Source: Bryocella elongata (GTDB lineage Bacteria; Acidobacteriota; Terriglobia; Terriglobales; Acidobacteriaceae). From it: a stretch of DNA of 64,000 nucleotides. The notes under the pieces are model-generated. The model was not told where the DNA came from, did no database searches, and was given only the letters and a program-made list of their open reading frames with translations. The translations under genes and the position numbers were made by a program. Of this stretch, positions 18,601 to 27,167 are shown in pieces. The number at the start of each line of letters is the position of its first letter. The first letter of the stretch is position 1. The DNA is taken from the NCBI RefSeq assembly GCF_900108185.1, contig NZ_FNVA01000003.1, positions 186,001 through 250,000 on the forward strand, in the 5' to 3' direction.

Positions 18601-19459
18601 CTCGGCGAACACCACGCTGACCTCCTCGCTGACGGGTGTGGGCGTGGCCGATGTGGAGGCGAGCGCGACGAGCCTGAACTTTGGGAATGTCGACCTGGGC
18701 TCGACCAGCGCAGCACAGACGGTGACCATCACCAACTACACGAATGCGGCGATTTCGCTGACCTCGCTGGTGCTGAGCGGCAGTGACTATGCGTATACGA
18801 CGACGTGCGGCTCGGCGATCGCGGGGCTGAGCAGTTGCGTGATCAACTTTACGTTTACGCCGACGGCATTGGGTACTCGAACCGGCACGCTGACCGTAAA
18901 CACGAACGACACGAAGTACCCGGTGATCACCATTGCGCTGACGGGCAATGGCGTGGACTTTGCGGTGGCTGCGGCTCCGACCTCGGGCAGCATCGTTGCG
19001 GGCTTCTACGAGACGATCAACCTGACGCTCACGCCGGAGGGTGGCTTCAGCGCGCCAGTGACGATCAGTTGTGCGTCGCTTGCGAGTGGATCCACGTGCA
19101 CGCCCTCGAGCACCACGTTGACGCTGTCGGCTGCGACGACGGTGCCGGTGACGATCACGACGACGTCGCAGTACACGGTGATTGGCTACGGGGGCGTGGG
19201 TGCGCGAGGCTGGACCGCGCTGCTGAGCGGGGCTGCAGGGCTGGTGCTGCTGTTCACGCGACGTCGATACAGGCTGGGGCGCCTGCTTCCGGTGGTGTTG
19301 CTGCTGGCAGCTGCGGCGATGGGCACGGCGGGATGCGGCACAGCGCCCGCCGCCAACTCCTCGCCGACTGCGGCGGGAACCTACACCTACACCCTGAGCG
19401 TTACCGATGGGACGGTGACGCATAGCGCCACGTACGCGCTGACGGTGACCGCCAAGTAA
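15659..19459 (+). CDS. Giant surface protein: nuclease (EEP)-fold domain plus choice-of-anchor D repeats
   Basis: About 1266 residues from the ATG at 15659 (ATG 15671 is also possible), with a signal peptide ending HAQAQ. Residues about 45-330 are beta-rich and resemble the OB-fold part of extracellular nucleases. Residues about 375-675 are an endonuclease/exonuclease/phosphatase domain: DILSVQEVQ, VNAHLTPRDN, VILAGNLNAFEY and LTPHDGMVVSF. Residues about 680-1100 are roughly four ASPM/SPD2/Hydin-type Ig-like modules (SINFGDVSIGGSASQTVTFT and variants), each about 100 residues. The tail has a hydrophobic segment, RRR, a second hydrophobic segment and a beta ending YALTVTAK. Two usual catalytic positions are changed (GDxN reads GNLN; SDH reads TPH), so nuclease activity is doubtful. 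Confidence 0.78.
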   Translation: MRRRMTAQGAEGPPVNSPSLAISLRQRLLSLLALVLGACLFAPHAQAQTVVSIHDIMKASGTTDTCSASTTYFLPDSTYLYSHYGSAVSVTGVVVGVETTGDYTGTVYLSEPSSSWDNCVSTAEGMPVFNLKTVNAACAVVGASVTVVGDVVESTSIVAADVTAANTPGTGVNPTSCTVNSTGNTMTQSISVSSVLTTFGDALKYTGMTTSATFYAVAPAGGSLTESTETVTSTGQFWGTLSSNTATNNHLFRSAGIAGDEYVPSTAPSTVATWGGNPQRVLIDTTTFGGTPVNITVGQSITCTTGSGITVGATSGIGLIDYTLGYARLLIFPTSVCTVSGSVATTTSAAADSTHFHVGTLDLDRFYSTTGATTGSVAISASAYARRLNKAALAIVNSLGKPDILSVQEVQDLATLTDLATAVNTLGSAAYVPYLVQGNDPNSLNLGFLVNSSTVVVDSVTQDEASSTYTTTSGGSATLWERPPLVLQAEFVRTGKNYPVTVVNAHLTPRDNIGDTTLGPNIRAHRAAQATDMSALVQSLQTAGDNVILAGNLNAFEYSDGYVDVTGIIDGSPAASSAVTLYEPTSTTAALTDFITSVSSTSRYNYIERGDAVVYEHILASATVPDNSTASASLASYVSAVTQPHFTADFAAIDANDSTTPAGLTPHDGMVVSFLIPPAPTTASVSPTSINFGDVSIGGSASQTVTFTNTTTFTSTVNVTGIAISGTNAGDFTQTSSCTAVTEGQSCTITVTFTPTATGSRTATLTITNDSTSDPTLTVALSGIGVNTTATLTPASATFGSVYAGGGTSTAQVFTLTNTSTISIAVNSIALSSTNFTQTATTCGTTLAAGASCTISVEFTPTASGALTGTLTVTNSSTADPTLTASLSGTGLPTTATLTPASASYGNVIVASTSAAQVFTWTNTSSIALTIKSVAASGDYSVSATTCSGSIAANSSCTISVVFTPTALGTRAGTLTVVSTSSANTTLTSSLTGVGVADVEASATSLNFGNVDLGSTSAAQTVTITNYTNAAISLTSLVLSGSDYAYTTTCGSAIAGLSSCVINFTFTPTALGTRTGTLTVNTNDTKYPVITIALTGNGVDFAVAAAPTSGSIVAGFYETINLTLTPEGGFSAPVTISCASLASGSTCTPSSTTLTLSAATTVPVTITTTSQYTVIGYGGVGARGWTALLSGAAGLVLLFTRRRYRLGRLLPVVLLLAAAAMGTAGCGTAPAANSSPTAAGTYTYTLSVTDGTVTHSATYALTVTAK

Positions 19460-19516
19460 GGTTGGAGCTAACGCGTCCGAAGAAACGCGAACACTTCAGC
19501 GACACGAGTGAAGGTT

Positions 19517-19565
19517 GGCCGGTACCACCGCGAAGAAGTTCGCCGTGGCGCCGGCCTATTTTTTT
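19517..19565 (+). terminator. Rho-independent terminator
   Basis: A long hairpin follows the giant surface protein: GGCCGG pairs with CCGGCC and CCACCGCGAA pairs with TTCGCCGTGG with one mismatch, with a 2-nt internal bulge on each side and a GAAG loop. It ends in TATTTTTTT (19557-19565), the clearest U tract in the window. It should insulate this gene from the LamG gene downstream. Confidence 0.88.
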
Positions 19566-19721
19566 GCGGGTGTGGCTTCAGGAGGTTGGGGCCGAGGCGC
19601 GGAACCCGGGTTTGCCAATCGTTCTGCGGGACGTAGATAATTCGCGCGCCTCCGGGCGAGGTGTGCCTGCCGCTGTCAAACAGACATCGCTCCCGGTCGT
19701 ACAGCCCTGTAAAGGATTTCT

Positions 19722-22700
19722 ATGCCCGGGTCTCTTCGCTTCGCTACAGCCTCGCTGGCTGCGGCCGCCGCACTCGTCTCCCTTGTGCTGCCTGCGGGCG
19801 CGCAGCAGTTTCAGTCCGCGAAGCAGGATGCAACCCAGCCGGGGCTGTTGTTCTATCTCTCAGCGGAGCATGGCTTTCGGGCCGATGTGGCGGCGAACGG
19901 CAAGGCCGATCCGAATTTTGTGAAGGACGTGAAGGTGCTGCCTGGCGGGGCGAAGGGCAACTACCTGCAATGCGGCAACGACCAGCTGCTGAGCTACTGG
20001 GCGCCAGGCAACATCTACGCCCAACGGGGCACGCTGAGCTTTGCGTGGCGTTCGCGGATGCCAGTGGACGAGACGGAGTTTCCGGTCTTCCGCGTGGGTT
20101 TTGGCGACCACTCCAGCTGGGACATGGTGTGGCTGCGCATCGACTACAACGGGCATGGCTTCGATGCGTTTGTGACGGATGTAAATCTGGGTCGCACGCG
20201 CGTGAGCATTCCGCTGAAGCCGTTCCCCGGGCCGGATGAGTGGATTCACCTGGCGTTGGCTTGGGACGAGACGACGGGGATCAAGTTCTATGTGAACGGC
20301 AAGCTGGCCGGGAGCGCGAAGCCGACGGGGCTGTTCGACACGGCACTCGACCAGTTCGGGCCGCACTCGCGCATCATCTCGCCGCAGGGTGTGGAGTCCA
20401 GTTACAACTACGACCGCGGCGGCGATCTGGACGAGTTGCGGATCTACGATCGGGCGCTGTCGGATGAGAACATCGCGGAGCTGGCGAAGGATGAGGCTCC
20501 CACGAGCATTCCGGCGATGCCCGCACCCACTGCGGCAGAGTTGGAACATGACTGGTTGCATCGGTACGGTTGGGATCGCGAGGGGGCAGAGCCGAAGTTG
20601 CTCCCCGCCACCGAGACCACCGTGCGCAAGGTGCAGATCAATGACGTCTACGACCTGAAGCGCTGGCAGTGGAAGGGTGCGGATGGCATCCGCGAGACGA
20701 CGTGGCCGGGCGTGTACAACCGGTCGACGCTGCCGAATCGCTACGACTACTTCCAGCTTCCCGACTGGGACACGTACGCGATGAGCGGCAAGAGTGTGCA
20801 GTTCTACCTGCCCAACGAGCCGTGGAATCACCTGGAGATCGAGGGCGGAGCGTGGGGCAAGCTGGACCTGCTGACGCCGGGGAATGGCGATCCGAAGGCC
20901 ATTGCCGATCCTGACCAGCATGACCCGACGCCGCAGCTGGCGAAGCACCTCTTCGACCGGCCCGAAGGCACGGAGCACACTACGAACGATGTTGCGGAGG
21001 CGGTCACGGGCGAGCGCGTGCGGTTTACGAATGCCAAGCAGGAATGGCCCATCGGGGAGTTCGCTGCGTACTACGTGCACCCGGGCAAGGAGCCTGCGGA
21101 GGCGGCGCTGACGCTGCGTTACAACATCACGACGCATGGGGACCTGACCAATCCTTCGCTTAGCGAGCTGGAGACGTACATCAACGGGCGTTACCCGGCG
21201 GAGGAGCGCAACTATGCGCAGGCGCTGCCGGCGGCGCTGGCGGGTGATGCTCGCAGTGCTATGCGCAGCAGTGGAACAAAGGCTGCTGCTAGCAGCAAGG
21301 CAGCGCTGCCCGTGGTGCAGGTGCTGATTCCTGCCGACCTGCGCGCGCTGCAGTTCGATGAAGGCCACGGCGCGACGTATAGCTGGGAGAACGTGCATGC
21401 CGGTCTCGACGGCATCGCCATCGACCTTCCTGCCCTGCATCTGAAGCCAACGCATGGGGGCCTGATCGCGATGAACGTGCAGATCAAGGACCCCGTGTGG
21501 CCGATGCGCGACATGCTGGACTTCAGCTTCAGCGTGAAGCCCGACACGGCTTACACGTTATGGCTGGACACGCGCGACCGCATCCTGCCGAATGGCAAGA
21601 GCCTGTGGGTGTCGATCGCTTCGTCGAGTCCGGAGTTCAGTGCAGCTTCGATTGAGGGCGCGCATCTGCGGCTGGTCTTCAAGAAGTACGAGGACGCGCT
21701 GCCGGAACACATCGCCGACCGGCTGACGATGGTGCGGGACAACTACGCGAACATGACGGAAGAGAGCGTGAACTCGCGCAAGCTGAACCTCTTCAATCGC
21801 TATGACGCGGACATCAGCGACCTGCTGCGCGTGGACCCGACCAACGATCTCGCACGCAAGTACTGGAACGAGAACAACCACGAGCAGATTCGGCCGGCGT
21901 ATGCGCCGCCTCCTGTTCCTGCGGGCGTGCCTGCGTGGGCGTGGCTGCAGGTGCAGGACTTGCACGAAGAGAAGTCGCTGATTGAGTGGTACATCGACAA
22001 CCGGCAGATCTCCGATGGAGAGATGGGCGGCGGCCTGAGCGATGACACGGACTTCATGAACTGGTGGCCGGGGCTGGCGGCAATGGGCGTCGACCCGGAG
22101 AAGCTGCGTGTGTCCTTGGAGCGTCTGCTCAATGCGACGTTCGCCAACGGCATGTGGGAGAACGGCCTTGCGCGGGCGCAGTATGACGAGCTGCACAGCT
22201 ATGAGGACGGCATCAACACGCTGGGGCAGTCGATGCAGATCGACTACGGCAGTCCGAAGCAGATCGAGCGGGCGATGGCCACGGCGAAGCGTCTGGAGTG
22301 GCTGACCGGCTACAACAGCGCGGGGCAGCGGCAGATTCAATCGAGCTACTACAGCGGCACGAAGATGGCGACCGGCGGCGTGTGGGGATGGGGCAAGGAC
22401 CGCAGCTACTTTGTGATGCATCCCGCGTTGCTGCTGGCGAACTACAACGGCACGCCGGAGACGCGGAAGATGATCACCGAGGTTGCCGATGGCTTCCTGG
22501 CGCATCGTCATGCGGATGCCGACGGCAAGGTGCGCATGCACTTCAACGTGAACTTCCACACCAACGAGGACACGCCTTCGAGCGGTATGCCACCGTGGTT
22601 CGTGCTTTGGGGAGCGTACAAGCTGACCGGCGACGAGAAGTATCTGGTGCCATTCAAGGATGATCCTGCGGCGACGTTGCGCACGGTGAATGCGGACGTG

Positions 22701-23675
22701 CTCGACGAGTTGAAGGTGCGCGATACGTGGGGCAAGGCGCTGCTGGGAAGTACGCCCGGCGAGAAGCGCAGCGACTCGGTGAACCAAAGCGAGACCACGA
22801 ATCAGCTGGCGTGGCAGGTGACGGGCGATACGAAGTACCTGGAGCGGGTGTACCTCGCGCAGCTGGAGACGGCGTTCGACCGGCAGTTCATCAATCGCGA
22901 GGGCAGCCTGTGGATCGACCGCGTGTACTTCAACAACGGCGAGCTGCAGCGTGGCCGGCTGGGCGGTGTGGAGCTGATGCGCAACTATGACTTCCCGGGC
23001 AATGCGGTGAGCTGGAGCTTTGCTCATGCGGGCGATGAGGAGAAGGTCGGCATCCTGGTGCCGATCGGGGCGCCGGATCACGTGAAGGTGATCGCCTACA
23101 ATCTGAGCGATGCGCCACTCGCGGCCAGGATGATCGGCGGCGAGGTCCAGCCGGGGCAGTGGGAGATGACGGTTGGGACACAGGCAAGCGAAGGCGCTGC
23201 GCTGACGGGGGCCGATACGAAGATGGTCAGCTTCGATCGGAGCAGCGATGTCGCGCTCACCTTCGCGCCGCACACGACTACCGTGATTGAGATGAAGCTG
23301 AAGACTCCGGGCGTGCCCTACTGGTCGCGCTTCGATCTTGGGCTGGATCGCAGCGATGTGGTGGTGACCGGCAGCGTGATGACGGTAACGTTACACAGTC
23401 TGGGTGGCGTGGATGCTCCGGCAGGTGAGGTGGTGGTGCGCGATCAGGCAGGCAAGGTGCTGGCTCGCGCGGCGACTCCTGCGCTGAAGGCTCCGACGGA
23501 CCTGGTGCCGAAGACGGCGACCGTCACGCTGAAGCTGCCGCCGCACGCTGATGTGATCGGTGCGACCGTGAGTATCGAGACGAAAGCCTCGACGCCGGAG
23601 ACGACGATGCGAAACAACAGCGTGGTTTATACGGCGTTGGATCCGACACAGTTGAGTGTGACGAAGATTCCTTAG
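19722..23675 (+). CDS. Secreted giant LamG-domain protein, putative polysaccharide-active
   Basis: A 1317-residue protein with signal peptide (ASLAAAAALVSLVLPAGAQQ). Residues about 40-260 are a LamG/concanavalin-A-like jelly roll: GTLSFAWRSRM, EWIHLALAWDETTGIKFYVNGKLAG and GDLDELRIYDRALSDENI are the classical strand motifs. A second beta-rich part spans about 300-700. Residues about 730-1130 are helix-rich with repeated aromatic motifs (DTDFMNWWPGLAAMG, YEDGINTLGQSM, MPPWFVLWGAYKLTGD), reminiscent of the alpha/alpha toroids of polysaccharide lyases and GH families. The C-terminus (about 1170-1317) is CARDB-like beta. I cannot assign a CAZy family. Probably acts on extracellular glycans. Confidence 0.72.
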   Translation: MPGSLRFATASLAAAAALVSLVLPAGAQQFQSAKQDATQPGLLFYLSAEHGFRADVAANGKADPNFVKDVKVLPGGAKGNYLQCGNDQLLSYWAPGNIYAQRGTLSFAWRSRMPVDETEFPVFRVGFGDHSSWDMVWLRIDYNGHGFDAFVTDVNLGRTRVSIPLKPFPGPDEWIHLALAWDETTGIKFYVNGKLAGSAKPTGLFDTALDQFGPHSRIISPQGVESSYNYDRGGDLDELRIYDRALSDENIAELAKDEAPTSIPAMPAPTAAELEHDWLHRYGWDREGAEPKLLPATETTVRKVQINDVYDLKRWQWKGADGIRETTWPGVYNRSTLPNRYDYFQLPDWDTYAMSGKSVQFYLPNEPWNHLEIEGGAWGKLDLLTPGNGDPKAIADPDQHDPTPQLAKHLFDRPEGTEHTTNDVAEAVTGERVRFTNAKQEWPIGEFAAYYVHPGKEPAEAALTLRYNITTHGDLTNPSLSELETYINGRYPAEERNYAQALPAALAGDARSAMRSSGTKAAASSKAALPVVQVLIPADLRALQFDEGHGATYSWENVHAGLDGIAIDLPALHLKPTHGGLIAMNVQIKDPVWPMRDMLDFSFSVKPDTAYTLWLDTRDRILPNGKSLWVSIASSSPEFSAASIEGAHLRLVFKKYEDALPEHIADRLTMVRDNYANMTEESVNSRKLNLFNRYDADISDLLRVDPTNDLARKYWNENNHEQIRPAYAPPPVPAGVPAWAWLQVQDLHEEKSLIEWYIDNRQISDGEMGGGLSDDTDFMNWWPGLAAMGVDPEKLRVSLERLLNATFANGMWENGLARAQYDELHSYEDGINTLGQSMQIDYGSPKQIERAMATAKRLEWLTGYNSAGQRQIQSSYYSGTKMATGGVWGWGKDRSYFVMHPALLLANYNGTPETRKMITEVADGFLAHRHADADGKVRMHFNVNFHTNEDTPSSGMPPWFVLWGAYKLTGDEKYLVPFKDDPAATLRTVNADVLDELKVRDTWGKALLGSTPGEKRSDSVNQSETTNQLAWQVTGDTKYLERVYLAQLETAFDRQFINREGSLWIDRVYFNNGELQRGRLGGVELMRNYDFPGNAVSWSFAHAGDEEKVGILVPIGAPDHVKVIAYNLSDAPLAARMIGGEVQPGQWEMTVGTQASEGAALTGADTKMVSFDRSSDVALTFAPHTTTVIEMKLKTPGVPYWSRFDLGLDRSDVVVTGSVMTVTLHSLGGVDAPAGEVVVRDQAGKVLARAATPALKAPTDLVPKTATVTLKLPPHADVIGATVSIETKASTPETTMRNNSVVYTALDPTQLSVTKIP

Positions 23676-23679
23676 AGGC

Positions 23680-23707
23680 AGTGAGTAGTGAGTAGTGAGT
23701 AGTGAGT
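23680..23707. repeat. Four perfect tandem copies of the heptamer AGTGAGT
   Basis: The unit AGTGAGT occurs at 23680-23686, 23687-23693, 23694-23700 and 23701-23707 without mismatch, followed by an A-rich run. It lies just after the LamG gene stop and upstream of the cupin gene. A heptamer array can change length by slippage; its effect here, if any, is unknown. Confidence 0.85.
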
Positions 23708-23816
23708 AAAAGAAAAATGGTCGGCGGTGCATGGCTGTTGGCGGATACAGCCCGGCTCGCCGGACGCTGTACTCTGACAACTGGGAACGGACCCCTGAGA
23801 ACGAGGAGACAAGACT

Positions 23817-24155
23817 GTGGCGATTGATGTGATTCACTCCGACGACCCGAACATGACGCACCCTGAGCCCGGCCTGCGGCGGCAGGTGATGAGCTTCAGC
23901 CCGGACATGATGCTGGTGCGGCATCGCATGGAGAAGGGCTGGGTGGGCGCGAAGCACAGCCATCCGCACGAGCAGATGGTCTACGTGGTGAGCGGGCATA
24001 TCGTCTTCGAGTCGCCCGACGGCAAATTCGACGCGAAGGCCGGGGACTGCTTCCTGGTCGCCGGGGGCGTGGAGCATCAGGCGTCGGCGCCGGAGGACTC
24101 CGAAGTGCTGGATATCTTTACGCCGTATCGTGAGGACTACGCTCCGAAGGTGTAA
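23817..24155 (+). CDS. Single-domain cupin protein
   Basis: A 112-residue small cupin with a GTG start at 23817, placed 12 nt after GAGGAG (a strong Shine-Dalgarno site). The first cupin motif is KHSHPHEQMVYVVSGHIVF (two His plus Glu metal ligands), the second is GDCFLVAGGVEHQASAPEDS (His ligand). It resembles single-domain cupins that bind a divalent metal and act as sugar isomerase, dioxygenase or ligand-binding proteins; no substrate can be assigned. It ends 4 nt before the stop of the convergent mutarotase gene. Confidence 0.82.
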   Translation: MAIDVIHSDDPNMTHPEPGLRRQVMSFSPDMMLVRHRMEKGWVGAKHSHPHEQMVYVVSGHIVFESPDGKFDAKAGDCFLVAGGVEHQASAPEDSEVLDIFTPYREDYAPKV

Positions 24156-24159
24156 GACG

Positions 24160-25098
24160 CTATTTCACGCGCTTGACCTCGGCGGTGAAGGACATCGTGT
24201 GCTTCTCGCCGGGGGCGAGCGTGATGCGATTGACGTCGACGTTGCCGGTCTCGAGCGCGACGTAGTCGTGCCAGTCCCACTCGCCGAGATCGGGTAGCGG
24301 GCCACCGTTGTTCCATGTGATGGTGGACCGCGAGTCCTGCTTGCTCATGTGGATCTCGCGGCTGCCCGCTCCGTCGCGGATGACATACGGGCCTGCCGTG
24401 TCGAGGTACACGCGATCGACCTTGCCTGTGAACGTGATGGGTGCGTGCGCTGCCGGCTTGTGCGTGAAGTTGTCCACCTTGTCGATGTAGCCCGTGTCCT
24501 CGAGGCCTTGGATGCTGGTCTCGTGGATGTCGGTGACGTGGAAGTAGGTGTGCATCGCCTCCTCGAATTCGAGCGGGCTGGTGCCGGGGTTCTCGACGGT
24601 CAACTCGGCGGTGAGTGTGTGCGCGAAGCGGAAGCGCATGGTGAGCGCGAAGCTGTCGAAGCCCATGTGGCGGCTCATGGCAGTGGGGCCGAGCTTGAGG
24701 ACGAGCTCTGCTGCGTCACCGCGCATGGCGGCTGACTCCAAGGTCCAGTCCTGCACACGCGCGAAGCCGTGCGAGGGGCCGGGGTGGCCGTCGACGCGGT
24801 CCTTCTTGCTGTCGGTGGCGAACCATGGGAAGACCACGGGCACGCCGCCGCGAAAGGCTTTGCCGAGCTCGTAGTCGGACTTGCGGCTCATGAAGATGAC
24901 GTCCTGCTCGCCGGTGGGCTTGAACGCGACAAGATGCGCTCCCTGCAGAAAGATCGTCGCGGTGCAGGCGGGCGTAGAGACGTTGAGTCGCGTGAGGCCG
25001 TTGAGGCTGTCGAAGGTGAGGAAGCGCGCTGATGCGAAGCGTTGACGAAGCGTGTCGATGGCTGAGGGTTCTACTTGAATCACGGCCGATTCTCCCAT
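24160..25098 (-). CDS. D-hexose-6-phosphate mutarotase (aldose epimerase family, YeaD-like)
   Basis: A 312-residue cytoplasmic protein of the glucose-6-phosphate 1-epimerase family, which interconverts alpha and beta anomers of hexose 6-phosphates. Landmarks: GGVPVVFPWF, PSHGFARVQDW (catalytic His), EEAMHTYFHVTDI (second His), FTGKVDRVYLDT and WNNGG. A glutamate near LETGNVDVNRITL is the likely catalytic base. The start ATG at 25098 is preceded on the minus strand by GTAGGAGC, about 10 nt away. It is divergent from the hyu operon, so the 86-nt gap between them holds both promoters. Confidence 0.87.
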   Translation of the reverse strand: MGESAVIQVEPSAIDTLRQRFASARFLTFDSLNGLTRLNVSTPACTATIFLQGAHLVAFKPTGEQDVIFMSRKSDYELGKAFRGGVPVVFPWFATDSKKDRVDGHPGPSHGFARVQDWTLESAAMRGDAAELVLKLGPTAMSRHMGFDSFALTMRFRFAHTLTAELTVENPGTSPLEFEEAMHTYFHVTDIHETSIQGLEDTGYIDKVDNFTHKPAAHAPITFTGKVDRVYLDTAGPYVIRDGAGSREIHMSKQDSRSTITWNNGGPLPDLGEWDWHDYVALETGNVDVNRITLAPGEKHTMSFTAEVKRVK

Positions 25099-25184
25099 TT
25101 CCCTGCGCTCCTACTGTATCCGCGCGACGCCATCGCAGGCACCAGGTTTGCGCGGCGAGCGTTCTTGCTGTGGAATGAGGAGAA

Positions 25185-27167
25185 ATGATCCGCATTGGCG
25201 TTGATACAGGTGGCACCTTCACGGACCTCGTGCTGCTGGAGGAGCGGGGGCTGCGTGTGCACAAGGTGCGCTCGACGCCCGACGACCCAGCGCGCGCGAT
25301 CCTGCAGGGGATTCGCGAGCTGGCTTGCGCGAGCGGCGTGGATGAAGTGATTCACGGTTCTACCGTTGCGACGAATGCGGTGCTGGAGCGCAAAGGCGCG
25401 CGAGTCGCGATGATCACGACGCGGGGCTTTGAAGATGTGCTGCGCATCGGGCGGCAGACACGGGCGAAGCTGTACGACTTCCAGGTGGAAGCTCCGCGGA
25501 ACATCGTCGAGCCGGAGCTGGTGTTTGGCGTGACCGAGCGCATGGATGCCACGGGCCAGGTGCTCACGCCGCTGGATGAGACTGAGGTGGAAGCGATCGC
25601 GCTGAATCTCAAGGAAGCATGCGTGGAGAGTGTTGCGGTGTGCCTGCTGCATTGCTATGCCAACGGAGCGCACGAGGATGTTGTGGTGGGGGTGCTGGAG
25701 CGACATGGGCTGCGCGTGTGCGCGTCGCATCGGGTGTTGCCGGAGTATCGCGAGTTTGAGCGCTGGAGCACGACGGCGCTGAATGCCTATGTCACGCCGA
25801 TCATGGCGCGGTACCTCACCACACTGGAGCGGGGGCTGGAGGGCACGCGGCTGCATGTGATGCAGTCGAACGGCGGCATCCTGAGCGCGCGACAGGCGCG
25901 TGCGTTGCCGGTGCGCACGGTGTTGAGTGGGCCCGCGGGCGGAGCCGTGGGAGCACAGGCTGTCGCGCGGGCCTCGGGCTTTGAGCGCGTGGTGCTCTTC
26001 GACATGGGTGGCACCTCTACCGACGTGAGCCTGGTGGATGGCAAGCTGGGCATGACGAGCGAGAGCGTCGTCGGTGACTTTCCGGTACGGCTGCCGATGA
26101 TCGACATCCACACGGTGGGAGCGGGAGGCGGGTCGATCGCCTATGTCGATCGTGGCGGCTCGCTGCGAGTGGGGCCGCGCAGCGCTGGCGCTGATCCCGG
26201 TCCTGTCTGTTACGGAAAGGGCGAAGAGCTGACGGTGAGTGATGCGAACCTGCTGCTGGGCCGGCTGCCGGCGGAGCACTTTCTGGGCGGGCGCATGAAG
26301 CTCGATGTGGCGCGGACGGAGGAGCGTGCGGAGGCATTTGCAGCGCAACTTGGGCTGACCGTGGAGCGGCTGGCGGAGGGCATTCTCGCGATTGCCAACG
26401 CGAACATGGAGCGGGCGATTCGCGCGGTGAGTGTGGAGCGAGGCCGCGATCCGCGCGGCTTTGCGCTGGTGGCCTTTGGCGGCGCGGGCGGCATGCATGC
26501 TTGCGAGATCGCGGCTTCGATGGAGATGGAGACGGTGATTGTGCCGCGTTATGCCGGTGTGCTTTCGGCGATGGGCATGATGCTGGCGGATGTGCGCAAG
26601 GACTACTCACGCACGGTGCTGCGGCCTGCGGAGGAGTTGGAGGCGAATGTGCTGGAACAGCACTTCGCGCCGATGGTGGCGCAGGCGCTTGCGGATCTTG
26701 CGCAGGAGGGCTTTGCCGCGGACGGAGTGGAGATCGAGCGTGTGCTGGATGTGCGCTATCGCGGGCAGGCGTACGAGATCAGCGTGCCGCTGACGGAGAA
26801 CTTCATCAGCGCCTTCCACGAGCAGCACCACGTGCTGTATGGCTATGCGAATCGCACGCGGCCGACGGAGGTGGTGAACCTTCGCGTGAACGCGGCGGGA
26901 ATCACGCGTAAGCATTCGTTCGCCGGGTTCGAGGTTTCTTCCGCTGCACTGCCTGATCCTCTGAGCCTGACACGGACCCGGTTCGCAGGAGCGTGGCACA
27001 CGACTCCGATCTACGCGCAGGAGGCTCTCAAGCCAGGATGCACGGGTGATGGACCTGCGATCGTTGCGGGGGGTGAGGCAACGATTGTGATTCCTCCGGG
27101 CTTTGCGTTCCACGTCGATGGCGCGGAGAACCTGATTGCGACGACGCTGAAAGCAGGTCTTCGATGA
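25185..27167 (+). CDS. hyuA: Hydantoinase/oxoprolinase A subunit (N-methylhydantoinase-A type)
   Basis: A 660-residue ASKHA-fold ATP-dependent hydrolase subunit. N-terminal Hydant_A_N: IGVDTGGTFTDLVLLEE (residues 3-19), then the threonine nucleotide site GSTVATNAVLERKGA and TTRGFEDVLRIGRQ. The central hydantoinase_A domain carries LSGPAGGAVGAQAVA and DMGGTSTDVSLVDG, and the C-terminal domain spans about residues 490-660. With HyuB it should open a cyclic amide (5-oxoproline, N-methylhydantoin or a related lactam) or carboxylate a ketone, all ATP-driven. The start is marked by TGAGGAGAA just upstream of ATG 25185. It overlaps hyuB by 4 nt (ATGA). Confidence 0.9.
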   Translation: MIRIGVDTGGTFTDLVLLEERGLRVHKVRSTPDDPARAILQGIRELACASGVDEVIHGSTVATNAVLERKGARVAMITTRGFEDVLRIGRQTRAKLYDFQVEAPRNIVEPELVFGVTERMDATGQVLTPLDETEVEAIALNLKEACVESVAVCLLHCYANGAHEDVVVGVLERHGLRVCASHRVLPEYREFERWSTTALNAYVTPIMARYLTTLERGLEGTRLHVMQSNGGILSARQARALPVRTVLSGPAGGAVGAQAVARASGFERVVLFDMGGTSTDVSLVDGKLGMTSESVVGDFPVRLPMIDIHTVGAGGGSIAYVDRGGSLRVGPRSAGADPGPVCYGKGEELTVSDANLLLGRLPAEHFLGGRMKLDVARTEERAEAFAAQLGLTVERLAEGILAIANANMERAIRAVSVERGRDPRGFALVAFGGAGGMHACEIAASMEMETVIVPRYAGVLSAMGMMLADVRKDYSRTVLRPAEELEANVLEQHFAPMVAQALADLAQEGFAADGVEIERVLDVRYRGQAYEISVPLTENFISAFHEQHHVLYGYANRTRPTEVVNLRVNAAGITRKHSFAGFEVSSAALPDPLSLTRTRFAGAWHTTPIYAQEALKPGCTGDGPAIVAGGEATIVIPPGFAFHVDGAENLIATTLKAGLR

